From Spartobacteria bacterium (GTDB taxonomy: Bacteria > Verrucomicrobiota > Verrucomicrobiia > Chthoniobacterales > UBA10450), in assembly GCA_021324035.1 (NCBI GenBank), contig JAJPJU010000188.1:1-41852 (forward strand): a stretch of 41,852 nucleotides of DNA, written 5' to 3'. This document shows positions 32,890-40,486 of the stretch, one piece after another. The stretch's first letter is position 1. Every line of letters starts with the position of its first letter. The notes below the pieces were generated by a model. It was given only the letters and a program-made list of their open reading frames with translations. It did not search any database and was not told the origin of the DNA. Made by a program: the position numbers and the translations under genes.

Positions 32890-33685
32890 GGCTCCCAAAA
32901 TCCATCGTGATCTCCACCGTGTCGGCGACCGCAACGTGGACATCGCGAAGCTGGATTTCTCCAAGTGGAATTGATTTCAGGGGGAACGATTTTTCCAGGA
33001 CGCGATCAAACACCGGTTGAAGCGTGCTGCACGCGAACGATCCCAGTTTCCCGTCGCCTTTGCACTTGAGCTGCGAAATTTGCACGACGAACTCGTTGCT
33101 GATGTCCAATTGAGCATAAATATCGATCTTCGCCCGCGCGAAAAACTTTTTCGCGCGCACCTGAATGTCGGCGGCGAGAGATCGCCGGCCCCGCGCACGC
33201 ATCGCCAGCCGCACCTGTTCGAGGTCGATTCCGTACAAACGCGCTTTGGCCCCGACGATCCGGCCGAAAGCCTCCTCGAGCTGAAGCTGCGACGCCGAAA
33301 CAACCAGCTGACCTTCGCGCGTTCGCCGAAGAACCAGAACGGCCTCGCCGTTCGCATCCGAACCCTTATCAAATGCGACGTCGTGCATTTCCATTCGGAG
33401 ATCGACCGGCACACCCCCGGCAGAAATTTTGCGGCCGCTGATGGTGACGAGGGTGGTCTCGAACGCGAGCGAGGTTTCGCCTTCCGCAGCAGCCAACGGC
33501 GGCGCGGAAAAGTCGATGATCGCGCCGTCCAAATTGACCCGGATCTCATCAACCAGCGGGAAAACGCGCGAGCGAAGCTCAACGATCTGGCCGGGCTTTT
33601 CGACAAACCGGTGCAACGCATCGTCCAGGGCGTCAGCCAGATCGCCGCGAGGCGAGGGGAAATCTTTGCGTCCGAGCGAAATCAT
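32885..33685 (-). CDS. hypothetical protein, possible lipid-binding (LmeA/DUF2993-like) fold
   Basis: A 266-aa soluble protein with no signal peptide, catalytic motif or clear family. The sequence is beta-rich with alternating hydrophobic strands (EIRVNLDGAIIDFSAPPL, LRMEMHDVAFDKG, QLVVSASQLQLEEAFGRIVG, IYAQLDISNEFVVQISQLKC, IQLRDVHVAVADTVEITMDF). That pattern, with SLAFETTLVTISGRKIS and a central LQLEEAF helix, is loosely like DUF2993 phospholipid-binding proteins; this is an inference only. The stop codon is supplied by the REP-like element at 32837-32889. It converges on the lptF/lptG-like gene. The start at ATG 33685 (MISLGRKDFPS) is followed by heptad repeats upstream. Confidence 0.65.
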   Translation of the reverse strand: MISLGRKDFPSPRGDLADALDDALHRFVEKPGQIVELRSRVFPLVDEIRVNLDGAIIDFSAPPLAAAEGETSLAFETTLVTISGRKISAGGVPVDLRMEMHDVAFDKGSDANGEAVLVLRRTREGQLVVSASQLQLEEAFGRIVGAKARLYGIDLEQVRLAMRARGRRSLAADIQVRAKKFFARAKIDIYAQLDISNEFVVQISQLKCKGDGKLGSFACSTLQPVFDRVLEKSFPLKSIPLGEIQLRDVHVAVADTVEITMDFGSR

Positions 33686-33699
33686 GGGGAAATGGTGAT

Positions 33700-33727
33700 G
33701 TTTGACGCTTGAGGTTTGATGTCAAAC
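33700..33727 (+). repeat. heptanucleotide-period repeat (TGTTTGA type)
   Basis: Four 7-nt units: TGTTTGA, CGCTTGA, GGTTTGA, TGTCAAA, similar to those at 21992 and 23641. Confidence 0.6.
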
Positions 33728-33743
33728 GAAGATCGGAAGACTC

Positions 33744-33871
33744 CGAACGCCGAACGCCGAACGTCCAACATCGAATGCTCCAATTCAGAGGCGTATCAAA
33801 TTGATTTCCAACCAGTTACAAGGCATGCCGGTTTGACTTCAATGTTGGACGTTCGGCGTTGGACGTTAGTT
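33744..33871. repeat. paired inverted heptad repeat (CCGAACG / GTTGGAC)
   Basis: The left arm at 33744-33785 has units CCGAACG (three times), TCCAACA, TCGAATG, CTCCAAT. The right arm at 33844-33871 has GTTGGAC, GTTCGGC, GTTGGAC, GTTAGTT, which is complementary to the left words. A spacer of about 58 bp separates the arms. It could form a long imperfect hairpin upstream of rpsN. Confidence 0.7.
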
Positions 33872-33934
33872 GGATGTCCTTCAATTATTCATCGGTTGCA
33901 ATCCGCGCGTTCTTCATTAGATTGCGCGCTTCTT

Positions 33935-34204
33935 ATGGCAAAGATGGCCTGGATTAATCGCAATGAGCGGAAGCGCAATACGGTAAAGAAATATGCCGCG
34001 CTGCGCGCCGAGCTCAAAGCGAAGAAAGATTACGCCGGTTTGGCTCAGCTTCCGCGCGACGCCAGCCCGACACGTGTGGTGAACCGTTGCCTGGTGACGG
34101 GCCGCCGCCGCGCCTTCATTCGGCGATTCAAGATCTCGCGGCTCACCTTTCGCGAGCTCGCGTCCCAGGGTCTGATCCCTGGTGTAACGAAATCCAGCTG
34201 GTAG
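33935..34204 (+). CDS. rpsN: 30S ribosomal protein S14, zinc-free type
   Basis: An 89-aa protein matching S14 from the first to last residue: MAKMAWINRNERKRNTVKKY at the start, then LPRDASPTRVVNRCLVTGRR, FKISRLTFRELASQGLIPGV and the final KSSW. S14 binds the 3' major domain of 16S rRNA in the small-subunit head. The CXXC pairs of the zinc-binding (C+) form are absent, so this is a C- form. It stands alone, outside the usual spc operon, as is common for zinc-independent copies; such copies may be zinc-regulated, but no Zur-type site was recognised. An in-frame extension to 33716 runs through the heptad repeats and is rejected. Confidence 0.95.
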   Translation: MAKMAWINRNERKRNTVKKYAALRAELKAKKDYAGLAQLPRDASPTRVVNRCLVTGRRRAFIRRFKISRLTFRELASQGLIPGVTKSSW

Positions 34205-34209
34205 AATTG

Positions 34210-34275
34210 CTGTAGCGGCAGCCGTGTCGGCTGCAATCGTCCGCCAAACCGCGGGCGACACGCCCGCCACTACAG
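34210..34275. repeat. REP-like two-hairpin element
   Basis: Outer arms CTGTAG/CTACAG (34210-34215, 34270-34275), extended by GGC/GCC after one mismatch, enclose GCAGCCG/CGGCTGC (34218-34234, loop TGT) and GCGGGCG/CGCCCGC (34251-34267, loop ACA). It lies between rpsN and the CNNM-type gene and could protect or terminate the rpsN message. Confidence 0.75.
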
Positions 34276-34278
34276 AAA

Positions 34279-35658
34279 ATGATTTTGCAATTCATACTTC
34301 CGCTTGCAGACATAGTGGTCACGCAATGGGACTCACCTGCCGTCATTTTCGGCAAGCTTGCGACGATCGCCGCGCTGGTTGCGCTCAATGGATTCTTCGT
34401 CGCTTGCGAATTTTCGATCATTAAAGTTCGCGCAAGCCAGCTCGACACTTTGGTGGAGGAAGGGGACGTCCGCGCGCGACTTGCGAAACATGTCCGGTCC
34501 CATCTCGACGCTTATCTTTCCGCCACCCAGCTCGGAGTAACCCTGGCGAGCCTGGCGCTCGGCTGGCTCGGCGAGGAATTTCTCGCGCACTTGATTGAAC
34601 CGTTTTTTGCCCTGGCGAATATTCATTCTCACGCGGTGGTCACTTCAGTGTCGGTCACGCTGGCGTTCATTGGAATCACCTTCATGCACATTGTGTTTGG
34701 TGAACTGGCGCCCAAATACACCGCGATCGCCAGCCCGTTGACCGTCTCGCTCCGGCTGGTTCGTCCATTGGGCGTATTTTATTTTTTGTTCAAACCGGCG
34801 ATCTGGATCCTGCAAAAATCGTCGAATTTACTTTTGCGCGGCATGCTTCGAATGAAGCCGGTTGCGGGAACCGAGTTGGCGCACAGCGAAGAAGAATTGC
34901 GGCTGATTCTCGAGCAAAGCGAGAAATCAAAGGAAGTCTCGGCGCTTGGGCGCAAACTGGTTCTGAATGTTCTCGATCTGCGCGAACGCGTGGTGCGCGA
35001 CATCATGACCCCGCGAAACGAAGTCGTTTATCTCGATATCGACGAGGATTTTGAAACGAACGTCCAAAAAGCGATCGCCTCCAAACACACGCGTTTCCCG
35101 CTTTGTCGCGAAAATCTCGATAACACGGTCGGACTGGTCCACATCAAGGAATTCATGCCGATGTTGAGCGACCCGCAGCCGGACTTCATGAAGATCAAAC
35201 GCGAACTCATCCCGATTCCGGAAATGATGCCGCTGGAAAAGTTGCTGAGTCTTTTCCTCAGCAAACACGCTCACGTTGCCATTGTGGTCGACGAATTCGG
35301 TGGAAGCGTCGGCATGGTGACACTCGAAGATGTGCTCGAAGAATTGGTCGGCGATATCCAGGACGAGTTCGATACCGACAAAGCCGAGTTTCAAAAGATC
35401 AATGCCAACGAATTCACGGTGGACGGAACCCTCGGTCTCTACGAACTGAACGATCTCGCGAAATTAGAATTGGAAAGCGCAGACGTCAGCACGATCGGCG
35501 GCTACGTGACGCATTTGCTTGGCCATCTCCCCAAACAAGGCGAGCAGGTGAAGATCGACGGTTATCTCGTAACCGTTTCGCAAACTGACGCCCGACGAGT
35601 GAAGGAATTACATTTCCGGAAAGTCGAAGAGGCGAAAATAGTGACGAGTGACCGGTGA
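34279..35658 (+). CDS. CNNM/CorC (HlyC)-family membrane protein with CBS pair
   Basis: A 459-aa protein of the hemolysin-C/CNNM family, linked to magnesium or cobalt efflux. The N-terminal DUF21 domain (about 20-200) has four TMs with NGFFVACEFSIIKVRASQLD, GEEFLAHLIEPFF and FMHIVFGELAPKYTAIASPL. A CBS pair (about 225-345: VVRDIMTPRNEVVYLDIDED, FPLCRENLDNTVGLVHIKEF, AHVAIVVDEFGGSVGMVTLE) and a CorC/HlyC C-terminal domain (about 365-445, FTVDGTLGLYELNDLAKLEL) follow. The last residues VTSDR and the stop are encoded by a heptad repeat starting at 35641, so the natural C-terminus may have been extended or cut by the repeat. Confidence 0.92.
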   Translation: MILQFILPLADIVVTQWDSPAVIFGKLATIAALVALNGFFVACEFSIIKVRASQLDTLVEEGDVRARLAKHVRSHLDAYLSATQLGVTLASLALGWLGEEFLAHLIEPFFALANIHSHAVVTSVSVTLAFIGITFMHIVFGELAPKYTAIASPLTVSLRLVRPLGVFYFLFKPAIWILQKSSNLLLRGMLRMKPVAGTELAHSEEELRLILEQSEKSKEVSALGRKLVLNVLDLRERVVRDIMTPRNEVVYLDIDEDFETNVQKAIASKHTRFPLCRENLDNTVGLVHIKEFMPMLSDPQPDFMKIKRELIPIPEMMPLEKLLSLFLSKHAHVAIVVDEFGGSVGMVTLEDVLEELVGDIQDEFDTDKAEFQKINANEFTVDGTLGLYELNDLAKLELESADVSTIGGYVTHLLGHLPKQGEQVKIDGYLVTVSQTDARRVKELHFRKVEEAKIVTSDR

Positions 35659-35720
35659 CGAGTGAAAAATCCTGGCGCGTAAATCTTCGAGCTCTTTGCT
35701 TGTCACTTGTCACTCATCAC
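35641..35720. repeat. paired inverted heptad repeat (GTGACGA / TTGTCAC)
   Basis: The left arm at 35641-35668 has units GTGACGA, GTGACCG, GTGACGA, GTGAAAA. The right arm at 35700-35720 has TTGTCAC, TTGTCAC, TCATCAC. The arms are complementary with a 31-bp spacer. The stop codon of the CNNM-type gene lies in the left arm. Confidence 0.75.
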
Positions 35721-35772
35721 TGTGATATTTGCTTCTGCTTGATCAGGCCCTTAAGAAACGCGGCATTCCAAG

Positions 35773-35958
35773 ATGCAATTCCTTATTGAAGCAAACATCA
35801 CCTGTCCTCATTGCGGTGAAGTTTTCCCGCTCCAGATCGACACCTCGCAGGCCGAACAATCGTTGATCGAGGACTGCACGGTTTGTTGCCGGCCCATTAA
35901 CCTAACGATTCGCTGCGAACCCGGCGAGGTGGTGGATGTTGCTTACGGCGAAGGTTGA
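35773..35958 (+). CDS. CPXCG-motif cysteine-rich zinc-ribbon protein
   Basis: A 61-aa protein. CPHCGEVF near the N-terminus and CTVCCRPI later give two Cys pairs of a zinc ribbon, the pattern that names the CPXCG family. The rest (ANITCPHCGEVFPLQIDTSQ, NLTIRCEPGEVVDVAYGEG) fits the usual length of about 60 residues. The function of the family is unknown. It is followed 40 bp later by the NRAMP gene, with a palindrome in between. Confidence 0.9.
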   Translation: MQFLIEANITCPHCGEVFPLQIDTSQAEQSLIEDCTVCCRPINLTIRCEPGEVVDVAYGEG

Positions 35959-35970
35959 CCCCATGACAAA

Positions 35971-35986
35971 ACCGCGTCGACGCGGT
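35971..35986. promoter_or_regulatory. 16-bp perfect palindrome upstream of the NRAMP gene
   Basis: ACCGCGTCGACGCGGT is its own reverse complement and lies 12 bp before the NRAMP start at 35999. It could be an operator for a dimeric regulator or a short hairpin near the ribosome-binding region. Which, if either, is unknown. Confidence 0.35.
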
Positions 35987-35998
35987 AACTTGGTCTGA

Positions 35999-37357
35999 AT
36001 GCACGAACAGCTTTCGACCGACAACGGATGGCGCGCCGAACGCACGTCGCCCACATTGCCGGAAGCTTATCGCAGTGTGCTGATAAAACCGAACGCCGGT
36101 TTTTGGCGAAAGCTGCTCGCGTTTTCGGGGCCGGGCTATCTGGTGGCGGTCGGTTATATGGATCCGGGCAATTGGGCAACCGATCTGGCCGGCGGCTCGG
36201 CATTCGGTTACACCCTTCTCAGCGTCGTCCTGCTCTCGAGTTTGATGGCCATTTTGCTGCAAGCACTTTGCGCGCGCCTCGGGATCGTCACCGGACGCGA
36301 TCTCGCCCAGGCCTGCCGGGATCATTATTCGCGGCCGGTCTCTTTTACGCTGTGGGTTCTTTGCGAGCTGGCAATCTCCGCCTGCGATTTGGCCGAAGTG
36401 ATCGGTTCGGCAATCGCGCTCAATCTCTTGTTCAAAATCCCCATCGTCGCCGGTGTTTGCATCACGGCATTCGACGTTTTGCTAATTCTTTACATCCAGC
36501 ACAAAGGTTTCCGCTTTCTCGAAGCGCTCGTGATCGTTCTCATCCTCACGATCGGTGGATGCTTTCTGTGCGAGATAATTTTTTCACGGCCTGACATTGC
36601 TGAGGTGACGCGCGGATTTGTTCCCACATCACAAATCGTTCGCGATCCGGCCATGCTCTACATCGCGATCGGCATTCTCGGGGCGACCGTGATGCCGCAT
36701 AATTTGTATCTGCATTCGTCGATCGTCCAGACCCGGAAGTATGAACAAAGCAAGCAAGGCAAAGCCGAGGCAATCAAATTCTCTACGATTGATTCAACCA
36801 TCGCGCTCGGTACCTCGCTCTTCATTAACGCGGCCATCCTGATCGTCGCCGCCGCAACATTTCACACTCGGGGTCATTATGGGGTGGCGGAGATTCAGGA
36901 TGCTTACAAACTGCTTTCGCCAACATTGGGTGTTCCGCTGGCGAGTGGAATCTTTGCCATCGCGCTGCTTTGCTCCGGCCAAAATTCAACCATCACCGGA
37001 ACGATGGCCGGACAAATCGTGATGGAGGGTTTCCTGAACATTCGACTTCGTCCGTGGCTCCGTAGATTAATCACTCGCTGCATCGCAATTGTTCCGGCCG
37101 TGATTGTCGCCGCGCTTTATGGCGCGAGCGGCACGGCGAAGTTACTGTTGCTGAGCCAGGTAATTCTCAGCCTGCAACTTTCGTTCGCAGTTATTCCGCT
37201 GGTTCTGTTTACGAGTGAACGCCGCAAAATGGGCGAGTTCACTTCGCCGATGTGGCTGAAAACCCTGGCCTGGGGGACTGCGGCGTTGATCATTTGTCTC
37301 AACGCCAAGTATCTCTCCGACTGGATCGGCGTCACCGATTGGATCACAGGGAAATGA
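35999..37357 (+). CDS. NRAMP-family divalent metal transporter
   Basis: A 452-aa inner-membrane protein with about 11-12 TMs, importing Mn2+ or Fe2+ with protons. The TM1 metal-binding motif DPGN is intact (VGYMDPGNWATDLAGGSAFG) and so is the TM6 motif (LGATVMPHNLYLHSSIV, with MPH). Conserved loop residues such as ALCARLGIVTGRDLAQACR follow TM1-2. Both metal-coordinating motifs present argue for a working transporter rather than a diverged NRAMP-like protein. The neighbours are a zinc-ribbon protein before and a UspA-type protein after; NRAMP genes beside or fused to Usp domains are common. Mn versus Fe cannot be told, so no symbol is given. Confidence 0.92.
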   Translation: MHEQLSTDNGWRAERTSPTLPEAYRSVLIKPNAGFWRKLLAFSGPGYLVAVGYMDPGNWATDLAGGSAFGYTLLSVVLLSSLMAILLQALCARLGIVTGRDLAQACRDHYSRPVSFTLWVLCELAISACDLAEVIGSAIALNLLFKIPIVAGVCITAFDVLLILYIQHKGFRFLEALVIVLILTIGGCFLCEIIFSRPDIAEVTRGFVPTSQIVRDPAMLYIAIGILGATVMPHNLYLHSSIVQTRKYEQSKQGKAEAIKFSTIDSTIALGTSLFINAAILIVAAATFHTRGHYGVAEIQDAYKLLSPTLGVPLASGIFAIALLCSGQNSTITGTMAGQIVMEGFLNIRLRPWLRRLITRCIAIVPAVIVAALYGASGTAKLLLLSQVILSLQLSFAVIPLVLFTSERRKMGEFTSPMWLKTLAWGTAALIICLNAKYLSDWIGVTDWITGK

Positions 37358-37358
37358 C

Positions 37359-37496
37359 GAAATCCGAAATCCGAAACAAATTCGAAATTCGAATCTCAAA
37401 AAACAATGGCTACCTCCGGGTCGTTTCGGATTTTCTTATTCTTGCTGCTTCGGATTTGTTTCGATATTCGAAATTCGAGTTTCGGATTTTTTTCTG
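37359..37496. repeat. paired inverted heptad repeat (GAAATCC / AAATTCG)
   Basis: The left arm from 37359 has units GAAATCC, GAAATCC, GAAACAA, ATTCGAA, ATTCGAA. The right arm, ending near 37496, has ATATTCG, AAATTCG, AGTTTCG, GATTTTT, and related words go back to about 37426. The arms are complementary; the element nearly fills the gap between the NRAMP and uspA-like genes. Confidence 0.75.
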
Positions 37497-37509
37497 AGTC
37501 ATTTTTGTC

Positions 37510-37935
37510 ATGTATAAAAAGATTCTAGTCGCCCTGGAGAACAGCAACGCAGATCAGACGCTGCTTCCGCACGTCACTGAGCTGGCGAAATTGCATCGCT
37601 CCGATTTGTTGCTGGTTCACGTAGCGGACGGATTCGTCGCCAGAAATTACAATCAACTCAACCTGATCGAGTCCGACGAGATGAAAGAGGACCGTGTTTA
37701 TCTCGAGAACGCGGCCTCGAAATTGCGAAGCGCTGGATTGAGCGTCGACACCTATCTCGCCCTGGGCGATCCGGCGGAAGGAATTTTGAAAGCTGCCGAT
37801 GAACGCCATTGCGATTTGATTGCGATGACAGCGCACGGCCACCGGTTGTTAGGCGATCTGCTCTTCGGCAGCACGATCAACGAAGTCCGGCACAGGGCCC
37901 AAGTGCCGGTCTTGCTCGTGCGGGTGGGGAAATAA
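37510..37935 (+). CDS. UspA-type universal stress protein
   Basis: A 141-aa single-domain protein of the universal stress family. It opens MYKKILVALENSNADQTLL (strand 1 and helix 1). The central DLLLVHVADG and CDLIAMTAHGHRLLGDLLFG, then STINEVRHRAQVPVLLVRVG, form the Usp core with the Gly-rich loop that usually binds ATP (GHRLLG, then FGST). UspA proteins form dimers and help under stress or energy limitation. Its place after the NRAMP gene suggests a link with metal uptake, an inference from position. The stop codon is at the edge of the next heptad repeat. Confidence 0.9.
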   Translation: MYKKILVALENSNADQTLLPHVTELAKLHRSDLLLVHVADGFVARNYNQLNLIESDEMKEDRVYLENAASKLRSAGLSVDTYLALGDPAEGILKAADERHCDLIAMTAHGHRLLGDLLFGSTINEVRHRAQVPVLLVRVGK

Positions 37936-38055
37936 AATGCGAAATGCTAAACGCGAAATGCGAATTGAAACAAATCCGAAATGATCGAAACCCAATACAC
38001 CTGCCTTGCTTCGCCCTCAACATTTCGCATTTAGCATTTAGCGTTTCGCATTTCC
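37935..38055. repeat. paired inverted heptad repeat (AAATGCG / CATTTCG)
   Basis: The left arm from 37935 has units AAATGCG, AAATGCT, AAACGCG, AAATGCG, AATTGAA. The right arm at 38021-38055 has CATTTCG, CATTTAG, CATTTAG, CGTTTCG, CATTTCC, complementary to the left. It ends five bases before the glycogen synthase ATG at 38060. Confidence 0.75.
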
Positions 38056-38059
38056 CGGT

Positions 38060-39256
38060 ATGAAGGTCTGCTTCCTAACCAACGAATATCCGCCCCGCAT
38101 TTACGGCGGGGCAGGGGTTCATGTGGATTATCTTTCTCGCGAACTTGCCAAAACGATTGATGTCGACGTTCGGTGTTTTGGCGATCAGGACTCTCGGAAA
38201 GGCCGATTGACGGTGAAGGGCTATGAGCTTGATACCAGCTCGTTCAGTTGTCCCGAGCCTTTGAAGTCAGTATTCGGCGCGGTGCAGCGTTGCCTGGATT
38301 TTAACACCACCAACATCGACGCCGATCTGGTTCATTGTCACACCTGGTATAGCCATTTCGGAGGGATTCTCGCGAAAAAGAACTACGGAATTCCGCTCGT
38401 GGTCACGACCCATTCGCTGGAACCGTTGCGGCCGTGGAAACGCGAGCAACTCGCCGGGGGTTACGATTTCTCAGTTTGGGTCGAAAAGACCGCGCTCGAA
38501 ATGGCGGATGCGGTGATTGCGGTTTCCAACGAAACCAAGGGCGATATCGAACGATTGTTCGAGGTCGATCCAAAACGCGTTCATGTAATCCATAACGGCA
38601 TCGATCTGGACGAATACAGGAAAGTCGACGCGACTGGCGCGCTCGCGCGTCACGGAGTTGATCTCAAGCAGCCAATCCTGCTGTTTGTCGGCCGAATCAC
38701 GCGGCAAAAAGGAATCATTCATCTCGTCCGCGCGATTCAATTCATGGATCCGGATTTTCAAATCGTGCTTTGCGCCGGCGCGCCGGACACACCGGAGATC
38801 GGTGAAGAAATGAAGGAGACTGTTGAGGCTGCGCAGAAAACGCGCAAAGGTATTTTCTGGATCGCAGAGATGCTCGATCGACCGGCAGCGGTGGAACTTT
38901 ACTCGCATGCGTCGGTGTTTTGTTGTCCCTCGATCTACGAACCATTTGGGATCATCAATCTCGAGGCCATGGCCTGCGAGACGGCGGTAGTCGCCAGCGC
39001 AGTCGGCGGAATCAAGGAAGTCGTGGTCGACGGCGAAACAGGTTTTCTGGTCCCGGTCGATTTTGTGACGGGATCCTTCAAGCTGGCGAATCCCGAAAAA
39101 TTTTCGCGCGATCTCGCTACGAAGATCAATCAGCTGATGAAGGACCGATCGCTGCGCGACCGATTCGGCAGGGCAGGGCGCAAACGCGCCGAAGAGCATT
39201 TCAGCTGGAGCAGGATTGCAGAGAAAACGAAAGAGCTTTATCGGACGCTGATGTAG
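38060..39256 (+). CDS. glgA: glycogen synthase, GT4 family (actinobacterial-type GlgA)
   Basis: A 398-aa glycosyltransferase with the GT-B fold. The start MKVCFLTNEYPPRIYGGAGV and VHVDYLSREL are characteristic of the GT4 glycogen synthase branch first recognised in corynebacteria (TIGR02149-like). DLVHCHTWYSHFGGILAKK lies in the N-terminal domain. The C-terminal nucleotide-sugar site is LLFVGRITRQKGIIHLV, then IYEPFGIINLEAMACETAVV with the E-x7-E motif. ADP- or UDP-glucose is the likely donor. The alternative is a related maltosyl or general GT4 enzyme, but the N-terminal match is strong. Its TAG stop adjoins a REP-like element. Confidence 0.85.
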   Translation: MKVCFLTNEYPPRIYGGAGVHVDYLSRELAKTIDVDVRCFGDQDSRKGRLTVKGYELDTSSFSCPEPLKSVFGAVQRCLDFNTTNIDADLVHCHTWYSHFGGILAKKNYGIPLVVTTHSLEPLRPWKREQLAGGYDFSVWVEKTALEMADAVIAVSNETKGDIERLFEVDPKRVHVIHNGIDLDEYRKVDATGALARHGVDLKQPILLFVGRITRQKGIIHLVRAIQFMDPDFQIVLCAGAPDTPEIGEEMKETVEAAQKTRKGIFWIAEMLDRPAAVELYSHASVFCCPSIYEPFGIINLEAMACETAVVASAVGGIKEVVVDGETGFLVPVDFVTGSFKLANPEKFSRDLATKINQLMKDRSLRDRFGRAGRKRAEEHFSWSRIAEKTKELYRTLM

Positions 39257-39323
39257 TTGTAGCCGGGATCGTCGATCCCGGCATCAAGCCTGAATTCCGG
39301 CACCATCGGTGCCGGCTACAACT
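39255..39323. repeat. REP-like two-hairpin element (cleanest copy)
   Basis: The outer arms are 12 bp, AGTTGTAGCCGG/CCGGCTACAACT (39255-39266, 39312-39323). They enclose CCGGGATC/GATCCCGG (39263-39281, loop GTC) and CCGGCACC/GGTGCCGG (39297-39315, loop ATC). It lies between the convergent glycogen synthase and 39326-40372 genes and could terminate both. Confidence 0.8.
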
Positions 39324-39325
39324 GC

Positions 39326-40372
39326 TCACCAGGAATAGGTCGCTTTTCCGTTTTCTATCGAAACCTTTGTTCCAACGGCAATGCTGGCCGCTGCGGCGCT
39401 TTTTTGTTCCGTGAAAACGTGGACCCGGACGTAAACCGTGAATGGCCCGTCGCGTCCAACTTTCTCCAAACCTTCTTTGGTGAAAACAATCTGGCCATAA
39501 GGCGTCGCGCTGTTGGAGGTGTCTTTGGCAATGAACCGCAGCGTGCCGTTGCCCAGGAGATCGCTCGGTTCACCCAGAAGCGTGGAGATCTCGATCTTCA
39601 CAACCTTGTCCTTCAGTTTCGTCTTCTGTTTTTCGATCTCCTGAAACGTGTAGATCTTCTCGCTCACCGGCGCCGGCGCGTTTTCAGATTGGGTATTTGA
39701 ATTTTCCGGTGCGCCCGTCGCATCTGCGACATTCATTTTCACGGCAACGAGATAGCCGTAGCGAGCATCGAACTGAACTGGTTTGCCGTTTCCGGAATAA
39801 ATCGGGCCCGAGAATTTGTAGAGCACAGCATCGTCCGGCTGCGCATTTTTGTAGCGCAAGAATGTATAGGTTGGATAATTGGCGTTGCTCTGGTGTTCGC
39901 GCCCCACTTCAAAAACGAGCTCTTCGTCACCTTCCTCGGTAGGATGTTGATCCTTTAGTCTGACGACCGTTCCACCCTGACTTTTGTCGCGGCTCTCGCC
40001 TTTGTCCTTCAACGGAATGTCGACGTAGGATGCGAACACGTTCAGCATGTTGACGGTGTCGCGTTTGGCTGGCTTTCCGGTTTCGCCCCAGTCTTCCGAT
40101 TCGACCCACTTTCCGCCTTGCTTGCGGGCGAACGTGCCTCCTTTGGCTAATTTGATTCTCTCCACTTTCCCGGAATAGCGGTCGTAATGACATTCCGCCG
40201 GTGGAATGGAGTCGTCGAAAGTTGATAAGCGAAGATCAACCACCATGTGATTGTTTTTGAAAGCCTGTCTCGATTGCTCCATCAGTTTTTCAAAACGCGC
40301 ATCGCTTTGTTCCTGTGAAAATGCGAATGGGGCGCCGAACAGCAGCACCGAAACTGCGATGGGGAATTTCAT
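39326..40372 (-). CDS. secreted hypothetical protein
   Basis: A 348-aa protein from ATG 40372 (MKFPIAVSVLLFGAPFAFSQ, a good signal peptide); an upstream in-frame start at 40408 would place 12 residues before it and is less likely. After EQSDARFEKLMEQSRQAF comes a beta-rich body with Trp/Tyr/Lys (HYDRYSGKVERIKLAKGG, KWVESEDWGETGKPAKRD, FLRYKNAQPDDAVLYKF). A Pro/Ala-rich linker leads to a C-terminal module starting KIYTFQEIEKQKTKLKDKVV. That C-terminal part (VKIEISTLLGEPSDLLGNGT, FTVYVRVHVFTEQKSAAAAS) reminds me of OB-fold or nucleotide-binding-like beta barrels, but I cannot name a family. Confidence 0.7.
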   Translation of the reverse strand: MKFPIAVSVLLFGAPFAFSQEQSDARFEKLMEQSRQAFKNNHMVVDLRLSTFDDSIPPAECHYDRYSGKVERIKLAKGGTFARKQGGKWVESEDWGETGKPAKRDTVNMLNVFASYVDIPLKDKGESRDKSQGGTVVRLKDQHPTEEGDEELVFEVGREHQSNANYPTYTFLRYKNAQPDDAVLYKFSGPIYSGNGKPVQFDARYGYLVAVKMNVADATGAPENSNTQSENAPAPVSEKIYTFQEIEKQKTKLKDKVVKIEISTLLGEPSDLLGNGTLRFIAKDTSNSATPYGQIVFTKEGLEKVGRDGPFTVYVRVHVFTEQKSAAAASIAVGTKVSIENGKATYSW

Positions 40373-40486
40373 GCGCGCGATTACAACCTTCGCGCTGTCG
40401 ATAGTCAACGATTTCGCAGGGCCGGAATCGATGTTGCTTTCCGACCTGACTATCGAGCATAACCTTCGGCAACAGGTAACATCACG
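40373..40486. other. divergent intergenic region
   Basis: 114 bp between two outward-reading genes; both promoters are expected here. No repeat element or clear motif was recognised. Confidence 0.3.

Larger units (their letters stand above)
33686..33934. other. divergent intergenic region with heptad repeats
   Basis: About 250 bp between the minus-strand 33685 gene and rpsN. It is largely filled by heptad repeats (33700-33727 and 33744-33871). The promoter for rpsN must lie here or within the repeats; no clear -35/-10 pair was recognised. Confidence 0.5.

Noticed and set aside
33716..33934. N-terminal extension of S14
   Set aside because: The extension translates heptad repeats; the family start MAKMAWINRNER is at 33935.
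33744..38055. Repeats as a CRISPR array
   Set aside because: The units are 7 nt, degenerate and without regular unique spacers, and no cas gene is present.
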